Assembly (NCBI RefSeq): GCF_004801305.1
Contig: NZ_SSOD01000003.1
Coordinates: 310,001-374,000 of the forward strand
Source: Pseudothauera rhizosphaerae
Lineage (GTDB): Bacteria > Pseudomonadota > Gammaproteobacteria > Burkholderiales > Rhodocyclaceae
Reading direction: 5' to 3'
Length of the DNA stretch: 64,000 bases
A program made the position numbers and the translations under genes. The notes under the pieces were generated by a model. It was not told the DNA's origin. It worked only from the letters and a program-made list of their open reading frames with translations, and did no database searches. How positions within the stretch are numbered: the first letter of the stretch is position 1; each line of letters starts with the position of its first letter. Positions 22,343 to 31,387 of this stretch are shown piece by piece.

Positions 22343-22351
22343 TGCTACCAT
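22343..22351 (+). promoter_or_regulatory. Possible extended -10 element for yaaA
   Basis: TG, one base, then TACCAT at 22346-22351, about 30 nt before the yaaA ATG and divergent from the bio promoter. Weak evidence. Confidence 0.25.
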
Positions 22352-22381
22352 CCCGCCATCCCCCAACCGGTGCACAACGCC

Positions 22382-23167
22382 ATGCTTTTCGTCATTTCCC
22401 CCGCCAAGGCGCTGGACTACGAGACCCCTCCCTCCACCGCCCGCCATACCCAGCCGGATTTCCTCGACCAGTCCGAACAGCTGATCCGCATCCTGCGCGA
22501 ACTCGCACCCCAGGACGTGGCGAAGCTGATGGACCTCTCCGACCAGCTCGCCACCCTCAATGCGGCGCGTTACACGGCCTGGTCGCGACCCTTCGACACC
22601 GGCAACGCCAAGCAGGCGGTGCTGGCCTTCAACGGCGACGTCTACGGAGGGCTGGACGCCGCCAGCCTGGGCGAGGACGAGCTGGCCTGGGCGCAGGACC
22701 ACCTGCGCATCCTCTCCGGCCTCTACGGCGTGCTGAGGCCGCTGGACCTGATGCAGGCCTACCGGCTGGAGATGGGCACCCGGCTCGCCAATCCGCGCGG
22801 GCGCAATCTCTACGCCTGGTGGGGCGACATCATCACCGACGCCCTGCGCCGCGTGCTGGCCGACCAGCGTGAGGAGGGCGAAACCCCGGTGCTGGTGAAC
22901 CTGGCCTCCGAGGAGTACTTCAAGTCGGTCAAGGCCGACAGGCTCGGGGCGCGCATCGTCACCCCGGTATTCGAGGACTGGAAGGGCGGGCGTTACAAGA
23001 TCATCAGCTTCTACGCCAAGCGCGCGCGGGGGTTGATGAGCCGCTACGCGATCACGCGGCGGGCGGCGGACGTGGAGGCGCTGAAGGATTTCGACAGCGA
23101 GGGCTACGCCTTCGCCTCCGGGGCGTCGGATGAGGACACGCTGGTGTTCCGCCGCCGGCTGGACTGA
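22382..23167 (+). CDS. yaaA: Peroxide stress protein YaaA (DUF328/UPF0246)
   Basis: 261-residue cytosolic protein of the YaaA family. In E. coli YaaA lowers free iron and protects from peroxide; its biochemistry is still debated, though a DNA-binding fold has been described. Conserved landmarks: [51 protein letters not shown] and [11 protein letters not shown] (in pieces). ATG 22382 is preferred; an in-frame GTG lies four codons upstream. It is divergent from bioA and 7 nt upstream of the carboxypeptidase. Confidence 0.93.
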   Translation: MLFVISPAKALDYETPPSTARHTQPDFLDQSEQLIRILRELAPQDVAKLMDLSDQLATLNAARYTAWSRPFDTGNAKQAVLAFNGDVYGGLDAASLGEDELAWAQDHLRILSGLYGVLRPLDLMQAYRLEMGTRLANPRGRNLYAWWGDIITDALRRVLADQREEGETPVLVNLASEEYFKSVKADRLGARIVTPVFEDWKGGRYKIISFYAKRARGLMSRYAITRRAADVEALKDFDSEGYAFASGASDEDTLVFRRRLD

Positions 23168-23174
23168 GGCAGCC

Positions 23175-24299
23175 ATGAAGATCAGCCACAACTTCGACGC
23201 CGGCGCCATCGAGGTGGTGGACCTCGCCGACCCGCAGAACATCCGCCTGCGCCTGCGTCCGGACAACGCCGCGGACTTCGCCCAGTGGTTCCATTTCCGC
23301 CTGCTCGATGCAGGCGGCCGGGCCGTGCGCCTGGTGTTCGAGAACGCGGCCGAAGCCGCCTACCCGAACTGGGAAGGCTACCGTTGCGTGGCCTCCTACG
23401 ACCGTCGCAACTGGTTCCGCATCGCCACCACGCGCTACGAGGACGGCAAGCTGATCGTCGAACACACGCCCGAGCGCGACAGCATCTACTACGCCTATTT
23501 CGAGCCGTACTCCTTCGAGCGCCACCTGGATCTGCTCGGCTGGGCGGAGCTGTCGCCCTTCGCCCAGGTGCGCCACCTGGGCAGCACGGTGGAAGGGCGC
23601 GACCTTGACGCGGTCGTGGTCGGCCGGCCCGGCCCGAGCCGCCGCCCGGTGTGGGTCATCGCCCGCCAGCATCCGGGCGAAACCATGGCCGAATGGTTTG
23701 TCGAAGGCCTGCTGGAGCGCCTGCTGGATGCCGCCGACCCGGTAGCGCGCAAGGTGCGCGAGCACGCGGTGCTCTACGTGGTGCCCAACATGAACCCGGA
23801 CGGCGCGGTGCGCGGCAACCTGCGCACCAACGCCGCCGGGCGCAACCTCAACCGCGAGTGGCGCGATCCCGACCCCCAGGCCTCGCCCGAAGTGGCACTG
23901 GTGCGCCAGGCGATGATGGACACCGGCTGCGAACTCTTCCTCGACATCCACGGCGACGAGGAACTGCCCTACGTGTTCTTTTCCACTGCCGAGGAAGTGC
24001 CGGCCTTCACGCCGGAACTGGCGCAGCGCCAGGCGCGCTTCGTCGAGTCTTTCCGCGCGGCCAGCCCCGACTTCCAGACCGAGCATGGCTACAAGCCGGG
24101 GCGCTTCGGCGAAGAACTGCTGACCCTGGCGAGCAAGTGGGTCGCCAACCATTTCGCCTGCGTATCGCTGACGCTGGAGATGCCGTTCAAGGACAACGCC
24201 AACCTGCCGGACGGCCAGACCGGCTGGAGCGGCCTGCGCAGCAAGCGCCTGGGCGCGGCCATGCTCAATGCCGTGCTGGCGCACGTCGGTGATGCCTGA
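23175..24299 (+). CDS. M14-family zinc carboxypeptidase
   Basis: 374-residue protein with an N-terminal beta-sandwich (about 1-130) and a zinc peptidase domain (about 135-374), as in cytosolic-carboxypeptidase-like bacterial M14 enzymes. Zinc ligands: His and Glu in ARQHPGETMAEW and the later His in FLDIHGDEELPY. Substrate-binding residues appear in NMNPDGAVRGNLRTNAAG and RNLNREW. The catalytic Glu is in SLTLEMPFKD. No signal peptide, so cytosolic. The substrate is unknown. It is 7 nt after yaaA, probably in one operon. Confidence 0.9.
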   Translation: MKISHNFDAGAIEVVDLADPQNIRLRLRPDNAADFAQWFHFRLLDAGGRAVRLVFENAAEAAYPNWEGYRCVASYDRRNWFRIATTRYEDGKLIVEHTPERDSIYYAYFEPYSFERHLDLLGWAELSPFAQVRHLGSTVEGRDLDAVVVGRPGPSRRPVWVIARQHPGETMAEWFVEGLLERLLDAADPVARKVREHAVLYVVPNMNPDGAVRGNLRTNAAGRNLNREWRDPDPQASPEVALVRQAMMDTGCELFLDIHGDEELPYVFFSTAEEVPAFTPELAQRQARFVESFRAASPDFQTEHGYKPGRFGEELLTLASKWVANHFACVSLTLEMPFKDNANLPDGQTGWSGLRSKRLGAAMLNAVLAHVGDA

Positions 24300-24399
24300 A
24301 CACCATTCCCCGCCACGCCGCTGAATCGGCGGCTCAGGTGCAATATCGGCGACGGTGCGCCGCGCGCGCCGGAATACTGCCTCAGCGTGATATCCGCAA

Positions 24400-24428
24400 T
24401 TGTACTAAGGTGATACTTGCGCTATAAA
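24400..24428 (+). promoter_or_regulatory. Possible promoter of the 24469 gene
   Basis: TTGTAC at 24400-24405, exact 17-nt spacer and TATAAA at 24423-24428 (five of six). The local sequence is AT-richer than its surroundings, and the ATG is about 40 nt downstream. Confidence 0.45.
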
Positions 24429-24468
24429 CGCAGGGACTGCCCGAAGTGGGTATCGAGAGATTCCGGAA

Positions 24469-24765
24469 ATGAACGCACCAATCCGCGAAAGTGTCACTGA
24501 AACCGACACGATGTCGCTCTACGCGCGCTTCCCGCATCTGCGCAAGATTGACCATATCTGGGGCAGCCGCGAATGTCGCAACTATATCCTTCAGCTTATG
24601 ACCGACACCCGCGGCGGCACCCGCCAGGGTTTTCCGCGCGAGCATGCGCTGACGATCATGAGCCTGCTGATGGAACACGACCGCCGCTTCCCGCAGTTCG
24701 AGGAGGCGCCGAGCGACGCCCATTGGGGAGACGGACCCCAGCGCCGCGCCAGCGGGCGCCTCTGA
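24469..24765 (+). CDS. Conserved hypothetical protein, 98 aa
   Basis: Not assigned to a known function. Small soluble protein with no signal peptide or membrane segment. Central segment YARFPHLRKIDHIWGSRECR and the stretch QLMTDTRGGTRQGFPREHAL look like a conserved fold, followed by a helix (TIMSLLMEHDRRFPQFEE) and a disordered tail. It has its own promoter-like sequence and is followed by two hairpins, so it is likely a monocistronic, independently regulated gene. Confidence 0.75.
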   Translation: MNAPIRESVTETDTMSLYARFPHLRKIDHIWGSRECRNYILQLMTDTRGGTRQGFPREHALTIMSLLMEHDRRFPQFEEAPSDAHWGDGPQRRASGRL

Positions 24766-24772
24766 ATCTTCC

Positions 24773-24835
24773 GCAGCGGGCGCCGCGCCCGCTGCCTGGC
24801 AGATGGCAAAACGCCGGCCTCGCGCCGGCGTTTTT
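24773..24835. terminator. Bidirectional terminator between the 24469 gene and deaD
   Basis: Two hairpins. The first is GCAGCGGGC (24773-24781) with GCCCGCTGC (24787-24795). The second is AAAACGCCGGC with GCCGGCGTTTT spanning 24808-24835, followed by a T-run on the plus strand and the equivalent on the minus strand. It serves two convergent genes. Confidence 0.85.
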
Positions 24836-24852
24836 CATTGGCAGGGGGGCGT

Positions 24853-26712
24853 TCAGTCCTTGCGGAAGCGCTTCACCGGCTTGCCGGCGTGCGGCTTCGG
24901 CGCGCCGTGCCGCTCGCCGGACGGCTTGGCCCGCGGGCGCTCCTGTCCGCCTTCCCACTTGCGCGGGGGGCGTTCGCCGCCCGCGGCGCGTTCCTTGAAG
25001 CCGCCGGTCGGGCGGCGGCGTTCCGGCAGGGCTTCGGCTTCGGCCGCACCCAGTTCGCGGATCGCCAGCGGGCGCTGGCGCACGCGCACGCGCTTGAGCA
25101 GGCCCAGCAGTTCGGCCGGCAGTGCCTTGGGCAGTTCAACCGTGCTGTAGTCGTCGAAGAGGTGGATCTGGCCGATGTAGCGGCCCTCGATGCCGCCTTC
25201 GTTGGCGATGGCGCCGACGATTTCCTTGGGGCTCACGCCGTGTTCGCGGCCCACCTCGATGCGGTAGCGGGTCAGTTGACCGTCGGAAAAGGCGTGCCGG
25301 CGGGCGGGGGCTTCGTCGCGGCGCTCCCGGGGCGGGCGCTCCGCCCTGCCGGCGGACTGCGGCGCGGTGGCGACGTCCCAGCCGCGGCCGGTCTCCTCGA
25401 TCTGCAGGGGACGGTCGCGGGTGGCCAGGAAGGCCAGCGCGGCGGCGATCTCGTGGGCCTTGAAACCTTCCTCCTCCTCGACGCCGTTGATCACGTCCAT
25501 GAAGAAGGCCAGATCTTCCTTTTCCAGCGTGTCCACGATCTGCTGGCGGAACTGGGCCACGCGCCGGCCGGCCACGGCCTCGCGGGTGGGGAGCGCGATG
25601 GCCTCGATGGGCTGCCGCGTGGCACGCTCGATGGACTTGAGCATGCGGGTCTCGCGCGGGGCGACGAACAGGATCGCCGTTCCCTGGCGCCCCGCGCGCC
25701 CGGTGCGACCGATGCGGTGCACGTAGGCTTCCGTGTCGTAGGGGATGTCGTAGTTGATGACGTGGCTCACGCGCGGCACGTCGATGCCGCGGGCGGCCAC
25801 GTCGGTGGCGACGACGATGTCCAGCGAGCCGTTCTTGAGCCGTTCGATGACCTGCTCGCGCAGGCCCTGGGTCATGTCGCCGTTCAACGCGGCGGCGGCG
25901 TAGCCGCGCGCTTCCAGGCGCTCGGCCAGTTCCACGGTGGCGGTCTTGGTGCGCACGAAGACGATGGCAGCGTCGAAATCGTCCTCCACTTCCAGGATGC
26001 GCGTGAGGGCGTCCAGTTTGTCAACGCCGCGCACCTGCCAGTAGCGCTGGCGGATGGCCGCCACGGTGGCGGTCGCAGCGCGGATCTTGACTTCCTGCGG
26101 CTCGCGCAGGTGGCGGTGGGCGACGCGGCGGATGGCTTCCGGCATGGTGGCGGAAAAGAGCGCGGTCTGGCGCTCCGCCGGGGTGTGCTCCAGGATCCAC
26201 TCCACGTCGTCGATGAAGCCCATGCGCAGCATCTCGTCGGCTTCGTCCAGCACCAGCGTGGAAAGGCCGTCCAGCACCAGGCTGCCGCGCTCCAGGTGGT
26301 CCATGATCCGCCCCGGCGTACCGACGATGACGTGGGCGCCGCGCTTCAACTGGCGCAACTGCACCACCATGCTCTGGCCGCCGTACAGGGGCAGCACGTG
26401 GAAGCCCGGCAGGTGATGGGCGTACTTCTGGAAGGCTTCGGCGACCTGGATGGCGAGCTCCCGCGTGGGCGTCAGCACCAGCACCTGGGGACGGAAATTG
26501 GCGAGATCGAGGCGGGCCAGCGCAGGCAGTGCGAAGGCGGCCGTCTTGCCGGTACCGGTCTGCGCCTCGCCGAGCAGGTCGCGCCCGGCCAGCAGGTGGG
26601 GGATGCAGGCGGCCTGGATGGGCGAAGGGGTTTCGTAGCCGACTTCGGCCAGCGCGCTCAGCAGGGGCGCGGGCAGTTCGAGGTCGCGGAAGCTCGTAAT
26701 GGGAGTGGTCAT
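24853..26712 (-). CDS. deaD: DEAD-box RNA helicase DeaD/CsdA
   Basis: ATP-dependent RNA helicase for ribosome assembly and mRNA unwinding in the cold, 619 residues. Q motif with FRDLELPAPLLSALAEVGYE; motif I AQTGTGKTAAF; Ia PTRELAIQV; II VLDEADEML; III LFSATMP; V VATDVAARGIDV; VI YVHRIGRTGRAG. After the helicase core (about 1-370) come a dimerisation region, a DbpA-like RNA-binding domain (about 470-545, YRIEVGREHGVSPKEIVGAI) and a basic, disordered Arg/Lys/Gly-rich tail. It lies beside a cold-shock protein gene. Confidence 0.95.
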   Translation of the reverse strand: MTTPITSFRDLELPAPLLSALAEVGYETPSPIQAACIPHLLAGRDLLGEAQTGTGKTAAFALPALARLDLANFRPQVLVLTPTRELAIQVAEAFQKYAHHLPGFHVLPLYGGQSMVVQLRQLKRGAHVIVGTPGRIMDHLERGSLVLDGLSTLVLDEADEMLRMGFIDDVEWILEHTPAERQTALFSATMPEAIRRVAHRHLREPQEVKIRAATATVAAIRQRYWQVRGVDKLDALTRILEVEDDFDAAIVFVRTKTATVELAERLEARGYAAAALNGDMTQGLREQVIERLKNGSLDIVVATDVAARGIDVPRVSHVINYDIPYDTEAYVHRIGRTGRAGRQGTAILFVAPRETRMLKSIERATRQPIEAIALPTREAVAGRRVAQFRQQIVDTLEKEDLAFFMDVINGVEEEEGFKAHEIAAALAFLATRDRPLQIEETGRGWDVATAPQSAGRAERPPRERRDEAPARRHAFSDGQLTRYRIEVGREHGVSPKEIVGAIANEGGIEGRYIGQIHLFDDYSTVELPKALPAELLGLLKRVRVRQRPLAIRELGAAEAEALPERRRPTGGFKERAAGGERPPRKWEGGQERPRAKPSGERHGAPKPHAGKPVKRFRKD

Positions 26713-26804
26713 CGGGGCGGTCGGAGAGGGGCTGTGGCGGGAAGGGCTGGCGGGGAAGGGCGGGAAAACGATTCAGTGTGGCAGGCGGACGACCACAAAA
26801 CAAA

Positions 26805-26826
26805 AAACGCGGCCGAAGCCGCGTTT
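26805..26826 (-). terminator. Terminator of the cold-shock protein gene
   Basis: On the minus strand AAACGCGGC, loop TTCG, GCCGCGTTT then a run of T: a textbook UUCG-tetraloop intrinsic terminator 20 nt after the csp stop. Confidence 0.9.
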
Positions 26827-26847
26827 CCGTGCGTCAAGCGCCTGGGC

Positions 26848-27057
26848 TCAGAGGGCGCGGATCTTCGCGGCCTGCAGACCCTTGGGGCCGTTCTTGACTT
26901 CGAACTCGACGCGCTGGTTCTCGGCCAGGGTCTTGAAGCCGTTGCCCTGAATTTCGCTGAAGTGGGCGAACAGGTCTTCGCCGCCGCCTTCGGGGGTGAT
27001 GAAGCCGAAGCCCTTGGCGTCGTTGAACCACTTGACGGTACCGGTTTGAGTGCTCAT
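26848..27057 (-). CDS. Cold-shock protein (CspA family)
   Basis: 69-residue single-stranded nucleic-acid-binding OB fold acting as an RNA chaperone. RNP1 is KGFGFITP and RNP2 is [24 protein letters not shown] is the standard start. ATG 27057 is used; the longer in-frame start at 27090 adds non-family residues. A leader-length gap (27058-27268) lies upstream, as is usual for regulated csp mRNAs, though I could not identify a cold box. Which paralogue it is cannot be said. Confidence 0.97.
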   Translation of the reverse strand: MSTQTGTVKWFNDAKGFGFITPEGGGEDLFAHFSEIQGNGFKTLAENQRVEFEVKNGPKGLQAAKIRAL

Positions 27058-27268
27058 TTGTTTAGCGTTCCATATGAAGATTGTGGGCAAGACGCCCGGG
27101 CGCAGGAACGATCAAGAATCATGCGAGGGAATTCGAACCGAAACCGTTCCGGGAAGAACGTACTGCCAGAAAACCGCCAGGACATACCGCTTGAATCGAC
27201 TGCAACGCGCACGATACACGGTTTTACGCGGGCGTGGTGGCTTTTTTTCACCCCACGCCCGGCCGGAA
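27058..27268. other. csp upstream region and hairpin after the DUF4332 gene
   Basis: No gene is visible in this gap. It contains an inverted repeat, GGGCGTGG at 27230-27237 and CCACGCCC at 27253-27260, just past the stop of the DUF4332 gene on the minus strand. There is no T-run outside the stem, so it may be a weak terminator or a processing site. The remainder probably includes the csp promoter and 5' leader. Confidence 0.4.
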
Positions 27269-27679
27269 TCAATACTGCAGCACGCGGGGCAGGCTCTTGG
27301 CCTGCTCGATCCACTTGGCAACTTCGGTTTCGCTGGGTACGCGGCGGGTGAGTTTCTTCTCTTCATTGACCTTGAGCAGGGCCGCGGCCAGGTTGCCCGC
27401 ATTGCGCTGGGCCAGTTCCGGCACCGTGTCCACGCCGGCCGCTTCCAGCAGTTCGGAATACTCCGAGCCGATGCCGTTGATGCGGTAGAGATCGACCAGG
27501 TTGGCGAACTTCAGCACCTGCTTGTCGGTGAGGCCGGTCTTTTCGGCCAGTTGCTTGCGCTGCGCGGGGGTCGTGCTGGCGGCCAGCAGGGAATCCGTAT
27601 CCTTGATGCCGGCTTCGCGCAGCTTCGCGCCGATCGCCGGGCCAATGCCTTCCACATCCTCGATCTTCTTGTTTGCCAT
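27269..27679 (-). CDS. DUF4332-type helix-hairpin-helix protein
   Basis: 136-residue soluble protein with two helix-hairpin-helix-like units: IEDVEGIGPAIGAKLREAGI (about 5-24) and YRINGIGSEYSELLEAAGV (about 68-87). These resemble DUF4332 and the HhH region found in L21-like and DNA-binding proteins. Its cellular role is unknown; nucleic-acid binding is inferred from the fold. ATG 27679 is preceded by a clear GGAGG. An extension to 27805 lacks support. It lies between mfd and csp on the same strand. Confidence 0.8.
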   Translation of the reverse strand: MANKKIEDVEGIGPAIGAKLREAGIKDTDSLLAASTTPAQRKQLAEKTGLTDKQVLKFANLVDLYRINGIGSEYSELLEAAGVDTVPELAQRNAGNLAAALLKVNEEKKLTRRVPSETEVAKWIEQAKSLPRVLQY

Positions 27680-27813
27680 CGTGACCTCCTGGGGTGTTTG
27701 AAAACCGGCCGGCATGCCTGCGGCCGTGCCGACGCGCGCCGGCCGTTTCAATTTAGCCGATGCGGGGCATGACGTCTGCCTCGGGCGGAGGGCACTTCGT
27801 GACAAGTTGCGCG

Positions 27814-30800
27814 TCAGGCCGCGCGTACCGACTCCAGCAGTTCCCTCACCGCCTGCGCGCGCTGGCGCAGTTGCGGCACGGCCACCTTGCGGATCAGTCG
27901 GTCCGGGCCGGCCATGCGGGTGTTGCGGTCGCGCTGGATGAGCAGGATGACCTTGCCCGGGTCGATGGCCGGCGCGTGGCCGAACTGCACGCTGATCTGC
28001 GCCTCCGAGGCGTCCAGTTTGGCCACGCCGTAGGGCCGCACCAGCAGGCGCAGGCGGTGGGTTTCCAGCAGGGCCTGGGTCTGGGGCGGCAGTTCGCCGA
28101 AGCGGTCGATGAGTTCTTCCTGAAGGGCGCGCAGGTCCTCGTCGGTCTCGCAGTTGGCGAGGCGTTTGTAGAGCGTGAGGCGCTCCTGCACGTCCGGGCA
28201 GTAGTCGGAGGGCAGCAGGGCCGGGGTGTGCAGGTTGATCTCGGAGACCACCTCCAGGGGCTGGGAGAGGTCCGGTTCCCTGCCGGCCTGCAGATCGTGC
28301 ACCGCGCGCTTGAGCATTTCCGTGTACAGGCTGAAGCCCACCTGCTGGATCTCGCCAGACTGGTGCTCGCCCAGCACCTCGCCGGCGCCGCGGATTTCCA
28401 GGTCGTGCATGGCCAGATAGAAGCCGGAACCCAGCTCTTCCATCATCGTGATGGCCTCCAGGCGCTTCTGCGCTTGGGAGGTGGGCTTGGCTTCCGCATC
28501 GGTGAGCAGGTAGGCGTAGGCCTGGTGGTGGCTACGCCCGACGCGGCCGCGCAGTTGGTGGAGCTGGGCGAGGCCGAAGCGGTCGGCCCGGTTGATGACG
28601 ATGGTGTTGGCGGTGGGGATGTCGATGCCGGTCTCGATGATGGTCGTGCACAGCAGCAGGTTGGCGCGCTTCTGGGTGAAGTCGCGCATCACGCGCTCCA
28701 GTTCGCGCTCCGGCATCTGGCCGTGGCCGACGACGATGCGCGCCTCGGGCAGCATCTCGGCCAGGGCGTTGCGCATGTTCTCGATGGTGTCCACCTCGTT
28801 GTGCAGGAAGTACACCTGCCCGCCGCGCTTGAATTCGCGCAGCACCGCCTCGCGCACGATGCCCTTGCTCCAGCGCTGCACGAAGGTCTTGATGGCCAGC
28901 CGGCGGGAAGGGGCGGTGGCGATCACGGAGAACTCACGCATGCCTTCCAGCGCCAGGCCCAGGGTGCGGGGGATGGGGGTGGCGGTCAGGGTCAGGATGT
29001 CCACCTCGCTGCGCAGGGCCTTCAGCGCCTCCTTCTGGCGCACGCCGAAGCGGTGCTCCTCGTCGATGATGACCAGCCCCAGGCGCTTGAACTGCACGTC
29101 CTTCTGCAGCAGGCGGTGGGTGCCGATGATGATGTCCACCTTGCCTTCGGCGAGTTGGGCGAGGGCCTCATTCTGTTCCTTGGCACTCTTGAATCGGGAG
29201 AGTTCGGCGACTTTGATCGGCCAATCGGCGAAGCGGTCGGAGAAGGTCTGCCAGTGCTGCTCGGCGAGCAGCGTGGTGGGGCACAGCACCGCCACCTGCT
29301 TGCCGTCGGCCACCGCCACGAAGGCCGCGCGCAGGGCGACCTCGGTCTTGCCGAAGCCCACGTCGCCGCACACCAGGCGGTCCATGGGCCGGCCGGTCTT
29401 CATGTCGGCGACCACCGCGTCGATGGCGGCCTGCTGGTCGGGCGTGGTCTCGAAGCCGAAGCCTTCTGCGAAGGCGTCCAGGTCGTGCTGTTTGAAGTCG
29501 AAGCGGTGGCCGGGGCGCGCGGCGCGTTGGGCGTAGAGGGCGAGGAGTTCCGCCGCGGTGTCGCGCACCTGCATGGCGGCCTTCTTCTTCGCTTTCTCCC
29601 ACTGGCCGGAACCCAGGCGGTGCAGGTCCACGGCCTCCGGGTCGGCGCCGGCGTAGCGGGTGATCACGTGCAGTTGCGACACCGGCACGTAGAGCTTGTC
29701 GCCGCCGCTGTATTCCAGGTGCAGGAACTCGGTGTCGCCCTCGCCCAGGTTCATGTGCACGAGGCCGATGTAGCGGCCGACGCCGTGGGAGACGTGCACC
29801 ACCGGGTCGCCCGGCTTCAGCTCGGAGAGATCCCGCAGCCAGCCCTCCATGGTGGTAGCGCGACGCTGGTCGCGGCGCCCGCGGGTGCGGGCGGTGGCGG
29901 CGTAGAGTTCGGCTTCGGTGACCACCGCCAGGCGCGCCTGGGGCAGGATGAAGCCCGCCGCCAGCGGGCCAACGCCCAGCGCCAGCGGCGCGCCTGCGGC
30001 CACGAAGCCGGCGAAGTCCGCACTGGGGGCGAAGGCGAGGCCGTACTCGCCGAAGTACTCGGCCATGGTCTCGCGCCGGCCCGGCGAATCGGCCAGCACC
30101 AGCACGCGGCCGCCCGTGTTGCCAAACCCGGCGCAGAACGCCTTGAGCCGGTGCAGCGGGTCGGTGGCCTTGCCTTCCACGGCCACGGGCGGCAGCGGGA
30201 CGGCGGGGCCCGCCTCGCTCTGGGCCGGGAGCTGGTAGCGCGCCCGGTCCTTGAGGGCGACGAAGAAGGCCTCCTCGGTGAGGAACAGTTCCTCCGGCGC
30301 CAGCACCGGGCGGCTGCGGTCACCCTTCAGCAGGTCGTGGCGCGAGCGGGTGTCGCGCCAGAATTCGGCGATCGCCCCCGGCACGTCCCGGTGCAGCAGC
30401 ACCGGCGCCTCGGCCGGCAGGTAGTCGAAGAGGGTGGCCGTGTCGTCGAAGAAGAGCGGCAGGTAGTACTCGATGCCGGCGGGCGCAATGCCGTTGGAGA
30501 CGTCCTTGTACACCGGGCTGCGGGTCGGGTCGCCCTCGAAGGTCTCGCGGAAGCGGCTGCGGAAGCGGCTGCGCCCGGCGTCGTCGAGGGGGAACTCCCG
30601 CGCCGGCAGCAGGCGGATTTCCTGCACCGGGTAGACGGTACGCTGGGTGTCCGGGTCGAAGGTCTTGATGCTTTCGACCTCGTCGTCGAAGAGGTCGATG
30701 CGGTAGGGCAGTGGCGAGCCCATGGGATAGAGGTCGATCAGCCCGCCGCGCACGGAGAATTCCCCCGGGCTCACCACCTGGGTGACGTGGGCGTAGCCCG

Positions 30801-31278
30801 CCAGCGCCATCTGGGCGCGTAACTGCTCCACGTCCAGCCGTTCGCCCTGCTTGAGGAAGAAGGTGTAGGCCGCCAGGAAGGCGGGCGGCGCCATGCGGTA
30901 CAGCGCGGTGGAGGCCGGCACCAGCACCACGTCGGCCTCGCCGCGGCCGATGGCGTAGAGGGTGGACAGGCGCTCGGAGATCAGGTCCTGGTGGGGCGAG
31001 AAGCTGTCGTAGGGCAGGGTTTCCCAGTCCGGCAGCAGGTGCAGGCGTAGCTGCGGCGCGAGCCAGGCGATTTCCTCCTGCAGGCGCTGGGCGTCCAGCG
31101 GATCGGCAGTGACCACCAGCAGCATGCGTCCGCGCGCGCCCAGTTGCGCGACCGCCAGCGCATCCGCCGAACCGGCCAGTGATGGCAGATCCAGGCGCTG
31201 GCCGGCACCTGCCTGGGGCAGTTCGGGCAGCGGAAGGGCGGGACGGGCGGCGGGCTGGGACGAAGATTCGGTGGACAT
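27814..31278 (-). CDS. mfd: Transcription-repair coupling factor Mfd
   Basis: SF2 DNA translocase that removes stalled RNA polymerase and recruits UvrA, 1154 residues. UvrB-like N-terminus (about 20-350, with LPDWETLPYDSFSPHQDLIS), RNA-polymerase-interacting domain (about 475-545, GDPVVHVSHGVGRYIGL), and translocase motifs: RLVCGDVGFGKTEVALRA (Walker A), IIDEEHRFGV (DEEH box), TLTATPIPRTL, LLCTTIIETGIDIP, QLRGRVGRS. The TRCF C-terminal domain follows. ATG 31278 (MSTESSSQ) gives the family length; 53 more in-frame codons upstream look unrelated. Confidence 0.97.
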   Translation of the reverse strand: MSTESSSQPAARPALPLPELPQAGAGQRLDLPSLAGSADALAVAQLGARGRMLLVVTADPLDAQRLQEEIAWLAPQLRLHLLPDWETLPYDSFSPHQDLISERLSTLYAIGRGEADVVLVPASTALYRMAPPAFLAAYTFFLKQGERLDVEQLRAQMALAGYAHVTQVVSPGEFSVRGGLIDLYPMGSPLPYRIDLFDDEVESIKTFDPDTQRTVYPVQEIRLLPAREFPLDDAGRSRFRSRFRETFEGDPTRSPVYKDVSNGIAPAGIEYYLPLFFDDTATLFDYLPAEAPVLLHRDVPGAIAEFWRDTRSRHDLLKGDRSRPVLAPEELFLTEEAFFVALKDRARYQLPAQSEAGPAVPLPPVAVEGKATDPLHRLKAFCAGFGNTGGRVLVLADSPGRRETMAEYFGEYGLAFAPSADFAGFVAAGAPLALGVGPLAAGFILPQARLAVVTEAELYAATARTRGRRDQRRATTMEGWLRDLSELKPGDPVVHVSHGVGRYIGLVHMNLGEGDTEFLHLEYSGGDKLYVPVSQLHVITRYAGADPEAVDLHRLGSGQWEKAKKKAAMQVRDTAAELLALYAQRAARPGHRFDFKQHDLDAFAEGFGFETTPDQQAAIDAVVADMKTGRPMDRLVCGDVGFGKTEVALRAAFVAVADGKQVAVLCPTTLLAEQHWQTFSDRFADWPIKVAELSRFKSAKEQNEALAQLAEGKVDIIIGTHRLLQKDVQFKRLGLVIIDEEHRFGVRQKEALKALRSEVDILTLTATPIPRTLGLALEGMREFSVIATAPSRRLAIKTFVQRWSKGIVREAVLREFKRGGQVYFLHNEVDTIENMRNALAEMLPEARIVVGHGQMPERELERVMRDFTQKRANLLLCTTIIETGIDIPTANTIVINRADRFGLAQLHQLRGRVGRSHHQAYAYLLTDAEAKPTSQAQKRLEAITMMEELGSGFYLAMHDLEIRGAGEVLGEHQSGEIQQVGFSLYTEMLKRAVHDLQAGREPDLSQPLEVVSEINLHTPALLPSDYCPDVQERLTLYKRLANCETDEDLRALQEELIDRFGELPPQTQALLETHRLRLLVRPYGVAKLDASEAQISVQFGHAPAIDPGKVILLIQRDRNTRMAGPDRLIRKVAVPQLRQRAQAVRELLESVRAA

Positions 31279-31387
31279 GGCGGTGCACGGCAGGGCCGCG
31301 CCGGATGGAGCGTGGAGGGGGCGAATTATAGGGGAAGGAAGAGAGTGGCGCGGCCGTTCCCGGGCGAACCCGCCGACCGGCTTGCGG

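Noticed and set aside
22237-22381. BirA operator for the bio genes
   Set aside because: No palindrome resembling the known operator half-sites was found between bioA and yaaA.
27760-30822. 1020-codon open frame antisense to mfd
   Set aside because: Same reason: shadow of Mfd with no recognisable motifs and no ribosome-binding site.
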